A stretch of DNA of 10,097 bases from Propionicimonas sp. (lineage in GTDB: Bacteria; Actinomycetota; Actinomycetes; Propionibacteriales; Propionibacteriaceae): the NCBI GenBank assembly GCA_031119515.1, contig JAVHXR010000065.1, positions 1 to 10,097 on the forward strand, in the 5' to 3' direction. The notes beneath the pieces are model-generated. The model worked only from the letters and a program-made list of their open reading frames with translations. It did not search any database and was not told the DNA's origin. Shown piece by piece: positions 7,858 through 10,097 of the stretch (positions within the stretch are counted from its first letter, which is position 1; the number at the start of each line of letters is the position of its first letter). The position numbers and the translations under genes are program-made.

Positions 7858-7883
7858 GGGGGCCGGCAACGGCGCCGGCCCTC
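7858..7883. terminator. Convergent terminator hairpin between EF-G-like gene and marC
   Basis: GGGCCGGC (7860-7867) pairs perfectly with GCCGGCCC (7874-7881) around a 6-base loop, and the stem extends by a G-T and a G-C pair to 7858-7883. It starts 12 bases after the EF-G-like stop and about 20 bases after the marC stop on the other strand, so it can serve both. There is no U-tract on either side. Confidence 0.6.
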
Positions 7884-7903
7884 GACGCTCTCCCGCTGCC
7901 GGC

Positions 7904-8527
7904 TCAGGCCGCGGCGTCGGCCGCGATGAAGCCGAAGACGCCGTCGGCGACCATCTGCACCGCGATGGCCGCCAGCAACAGACCGGCGATCCGGGAGGCG
8001 AGCATCGTCCCCGACTCCCGCAGCACGGAGCGGATCAGGCCGGCGTAGCGCAGGAACACCCACACCAGCCCCATCACGACCACCAGGGCGAGCCCCACGG
8101 TGAGGTGACCGACCGGGACCGGGGCGGCCTGGACGGCCAGCATGGTCGCCACGATCGCGCCCGGCCCGGCCATCAGCGGCGTCCCCAGCGGCACGATCGC
8201 GACGTTGACCCCCTTGTGGAGCACAGGGTCGCCGCCGCGTCCGGTGAGCAGTTCGAGCGCGACGATCAGGAGCAGCAGCCCGCCGGAGACCTGCAGGGCG
8301 GGCACCGAGACATGCAGGTAGAGCAGGATCTGCTGGCCGAAGACCGCGAACGCCGCGATCACGCCCAGGGCGACGATCGAGGCCTTGGTGGCCGCAGCGC
8401 GGCGCTCGGCGGCCGACAGCGAGTTGGTGAGACCGAGGAAGACGGGAAGCAGCCCGGGCGGGTCGACGATCACGAAGAGGGTTACAGCTGTGGTGAGCAG
8501 CAGGTGCCAGTCGATCGGGAAGCCCAC
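7904..8527 (-). CDS. MarC family integral membrane protein
   Basis: The 207-residue product is almost entirely hydrophobic, with about six membrane segments. It carries the family marks DPPGLLPVFLGLT (22-34), where E. coli MarC has NPIG, and VPLGTPLMAGPGAI near 112-125, which form the paired re-entrant-like motifs of the MarC (UPF0056) family. The function of this family is not established: the early link of E. coli MarC to multiple antibiotic resistance was later withdrawn, and transport of small metabolites has been proposed. The start is a GTG at 8527 with TAGGGT (8534-8539 on the minus strand) exactly six bases upstream and no good ribosome binding site, suggesting a leaderless transcript of its own despite yccF lying upstream on the same strand. 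The C terminus ends VFGFIAADAAA. Confidence 0.93.
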   Translation of the reverse strand: MGFPIDWHLLLTTAVTLFVIVDPPGLLPVFLGLTNSLSAAERRAAATKASIVALGVIAAFAVFGQQILLYLHVSVPALQVSGGLLLLIVALELLTGRGGDPVLHKGVNVAIVPLGTPLMAGPGAIVATMLAVQAAPVPVGHLTVGLALVVVMGLVWVFLRYAGLIRSVLRESGTMLASRIAGLLLAAIAVQMVADGVFGFIAADAAA

Positions 8528-8533
8528 CCCGCC

Positions 8534-8539
8534 ACCCTA
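8534..8539 (-). promoter_or_regulatory. Possible -10 box of a leaderless marC transcript
   Basis: The minus strand reads TAGGGT, then six bases, then the GTG start, the same arrangement as at gltA. No clear -35 is seen; TGGTGG at 18 bases is a poor match. Confidence 0.45.
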
Positions 8540-8567
8540 GAGGGCGGCGTCCGCCGTCCACCAATCA

Positions 8568-8592
8568 GGGCGCCGCAGACGACGGCGGCCCC
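8568..8592 (-). terminator. Hairpin after yccF, possible terminator
   Basis: GCCGC (8572-8576) pairs with GCGGC (8585-8589) around an 8-base loop, and GGG (8568-8570) with CCC (8590-8592) across a single bulged C. It lies just after the yccF stop and before the marC promoter, consistent with separate transcription of the two genes. Confidence 0.4.
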
Positions 8593-8613
8593 GCACGGGA
8601 ACGCCCCCGCCGC

Positions 8614-9024
8614 TCACAGGGAGTGCAGAGGCCGGGTGCCGGGGGCGAGGTAGCGGGAGTCCACGATCTCCTTGCCGAACGGCACGCAGGTGACCGGGAT
8701 CATCTTCAGGTTCGCCACCGCCAGCGGGATCCCGACGATCGTCACGGCCTGCGCGATCGCCGTGGTGACGTGGCCGATGGCCAGCCAGAGCCCGGCGACG
8801 AGAAACCAGATCACGTTGCCGAGGGCGGAGCCGACGCCCGCCTCGGGCTTGCGGATCACGGCCCGGCCGAAGGGCCACAGCGCGTACCCCGCCATCCGGA
8901 AGGACGCGATCCCGAACGGGATGGTGACGATCAGGATGCAGGCGACGATGCCGGCCAGGATGTAGCCCAGGGCGAGCCACAGCCCGCCGAAGACCAGCCA
9001 GATGATGTTCAGAATGGCCCGCAT
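8614..9024 (-). CDS. yccF: YccF domain membrane protein with tandem duplicated domain
   Basis: This 136-residue inner-membrane protein consists of two copies of the YccF (DUF307) domain. Copy 1 spans residues 6-57 and copy 2 residues 70-121, in register at a constant offset of 64: Asn6/70, Trp9/73, Gly14/78, Leu15/79, Trp16/80, Gly20/84, Pro36/100 and Pro51-Phe52-Gly53/115-117 are all repeated. Each copy has two hydrophobic stretches, so about four membrane segments are expected. The ATG at 9024 has GAGG six bases upstream; the open frame extends far upstream but nothing there resembles the family. The function of YccF proteins is unknown; in E. coli yccF neighbours yccS. Here it stands alone, divergent from trmB, with no obvious partner. 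A weak promoter-like pair (TTGGGC 9098-9103, TTACAT 9074-9079, 18-base spacer) lies upstream. Confidence 0.93.
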   Translation of the reverse strand: MRAILNIIWLVFGGLWLALGYILAGIVACILIVTIPFGIASFRMAGYALWPFGRAVIRKPEAGVGSALGNVIWFLVAGLWLAIGHVTTAIAQAVTIVGIPLAVANLKMIPVTCVPFGKEIVDSRYLAPGTRPLHSL

Positions 9025-9173
9025 GGTCGTCCTCTCGTGTCGCGCCGGCAACGCGGTGGGCGGGCGCACCTCCATGTAACCCGCCCGGGCCCGGCCTGCC
9101 CAACCCCGTCGACCCTGACCCGTCCCTGACCGCTCCCCCAGCCGGGGTGGGAACCCGGCGCCCTCCGGCCTCC

Positions 9174-9179
9174 TAGAAT
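9174..9179 (+). promoter_or_regulatory. Possible -10 box of a leaderless trmB transcript
   Basis: TAGAAT is a near-consensus -10 element ending seven bases before the ATG at 9187. An alternative ATG at 9178 overlaps this box and would be upstream of the predicted transcript start, which supports 9187 as the real start. A small hairpin (GCCGGG 9141-9146, CCCGGC 9154-9159) lies upstream. Confidence 0.5.
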
Positions 9180-9186
9180 GACCGCC

Positions 9187-9927
9187 ATGCCCGCCGACGA
9201 CCCCCGGATCCACCGCGACGTGGTGTCCTACGTCAGGCGCAGCGCCCGGATGAACCCCTCCCAGCAGAAGGCCTGGGACACCCTGCGGGAGCGGTGGGTG
9301 CTGGAGCTGCCCAGCGCGGCCCGGGTGACCTCGGTCGCCACGGGAGCCAGGATCCGGCCGGACTCCGTGTTCGGCCGCCCCGGCCCGCTGATGGTCGAGA
9401 TCGGCTCGGGCAACGGCGACGCCGTCGCCGCCCTCGCGCTGGCCTTCCCGGAGGCGAACATCCTCGCCTTCGAGGTCTTCCAGCCGGCCGTCGCCAGCAC
9501 CCTGTCGAAGCTGGAACGCGCCGGCGTCGGCAACGTCAGGGTGGTCGTCGCCGACGGCAGCCAGGCCGTGGCTACGGCGCTGCCGGAGGAGTCGGTGACG
9601 GAGTTGTGGACGTTCTTCCCCGACCCCTGGCACAAGGCGCGTCACCACAAGCGCCGGCTGGTGAACCCCGACTTCGCCGCCGTGGTCGCGCGCAAGCTCG
9701 TCCCGGGCGGCCGGTGGCGACTGGCCACCGACTGGGCCGACTACGCCGACCATGCCCGCGAGGTGCTGGACGCCGAACCGGGCCTCGAACGCTGCCCGGA
9801 CTCGGCCGGCGACAGGTGGGGCCTGCGCCCGGTCACCAAGTACGAGGCCCGCGGGCTGGCGGCCGGCCGCCGGATCGCGGACCTGTGCTACCGCCGGCCC
9901 GGCGAGGATCGCCAGGACGCCGCGTGA
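9187..9927 (+). CDS. trmB: tRNA (guanine-N7-)-methyltransferase
   Basis: TrmB methylates N7 of guanosine 46 in the variable loop of tRNAs using S-adenosylmethionine, as a stand-alone cytoplasmic enzyme in bacteria. The 246-residue product has the SAM-binding motif MVEIGSGNGD (69-78), the family signature FFPDPWHKARHHKRR (143-157), TDW (181-183) and TKYEARG (217-223), which together are diagnostic. The N terminus before the fold (about 45 residues, including VVSYVRRSARMNPSQQ) matches the usual region with a YVxR(x)xRM motif. The ATG at 9187 was chosen over 9178 because TAGAAT lies seven bases upstream and 9178 falls inside that box. The stop overlaps the truA start in GTGA, so the two tRNA-modification genes are coupled. 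The gene is divergent from yccF. Confidence 0.97.
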   Translation: MPADDPRIHRDVVSYVRRSARMNPSQQKAWDTLRERWVLELPSAARVTSVATGARIRPDSVFGRPGPLMVEIGSGNGDAVAALALAFPEANILAFEVFQPAVASTLSKLERAGVGNVRVVVADGSQAVATALPEESVTELWTFFPDPWHKARHHKRRLVNPDFAAVVARKLVPGGRWRLATDWADYADHAREVLDAEPGLERCPDSAGDRWGLRPVTKYEARGLAAGRRIADLCYRRPGEDRQDAA

Positions 9928-10097
9928 GACTCCGCCTCGACCTGGCCTATGACGGCGCCGGCTTCCACGGCTGGGCGGCGCAGACCGGGCTGCGCACGGT
10001 GCAGGGCGAGCTGGAGCTGTGGATCCAGCGGGTGCTGCGGCTGGACGAACGACCCGAGCTCGCCGTGGCCGGCCGCACCGACGCCGGGGTGCACGCC
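9924..10097 (+). CDS. truA: tRNA pseudouridine synthase A (partial, 5' part)
   Basis: TruA converts uridines at positions 38-40 of the tRNA anticodon arm to pseudouridine. The first 58 residues are visible before the right edge. They contain the N-terminal motif LAYDGAGFHGWAAQ (7-20), TVQGELE (25-31) and the active-site segment AGRTDAGVHA (49-58) with catalytic Asp53, all diagnostic for TruA. The start is GTG at 9924, overlapping the trmB stop by four bases. In many actinobacteria truA follows rplQ; here it is coupled to trmB instead, so the two modify different parts of tRNA from one message. The rest of the gene lies outside the window. Confidence 0.96.
   Translation, partial: MRLRLDLAYDGAGFHGWAAQTGLRTVQGELELWIQRVLRLDERPELAVAGRTDAGVHA

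Overview
The window is about 10 kb of very GC-rich DNA with compact, mostly housekeeping genes, typical of an actinobacterium (Actinomycetota). The gene order rplM-rpsI-glmM, the SigE-family sigma factor followed by a one-pass membrane protein, an EF-G2-type paralogue of elongation factor G, and several genes with a -10-like box six or seven bases before the start codon all fit that phylum. A member of Propionibacteriales is a reasonable guess, but nothing in the sequence proves the genus.

Layout from left to right. Positions 1-1398 hold, on the minus strand, a SigE-family ECF sigma factor and directly after it a single-pass membrane protein cut by the left edge. The outermost 27 bases at that edge are an exact inverted copy of bases inside the same gene, which suggests a rearrangement or an assembly artefact. 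Positions 1557-3900 hold the minus-strand operon rplM-rpsI-glmM (ribosomal proteins L13 and S9, then phosphoglucosamine mutase), with a good promoter and a hairpin-containing leader upstream of rplM. A 387-bp divergent intergenic region separates it from plus-strand citrate synthase (4288-5565) and an EF-G-like GTPase (5776-7845). A convergent terminator follows, then minus-strand marC (7904-8527) and yccF (8614-9024), both membrane proteins. Finally trmB (9187-9927) and truA (from 9924, cut by the right edge) form a plus-strand pair of tRNA-modification genes with overlapping start and stop codons.

The genes cover core metabolism (TCA cycle, amino-sugar supply for peptidoglycan), translation (ribosomal proteins, EF-G paralogue, tRNA modification) and envelope proteins of poorly known function. 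I see no mobile element, CRISPR array, tRNA or rRNA gene, and no clear candidate for a new multi-gene system. The points most worth a second look are the edge inverted repeat, the sigma/membrane-protein pair with its possible autoregulatory promoter, the rplM leader hairpin, the degenerate switch I of the EF-G paralogue, and the recurring leaderless-type promoters.
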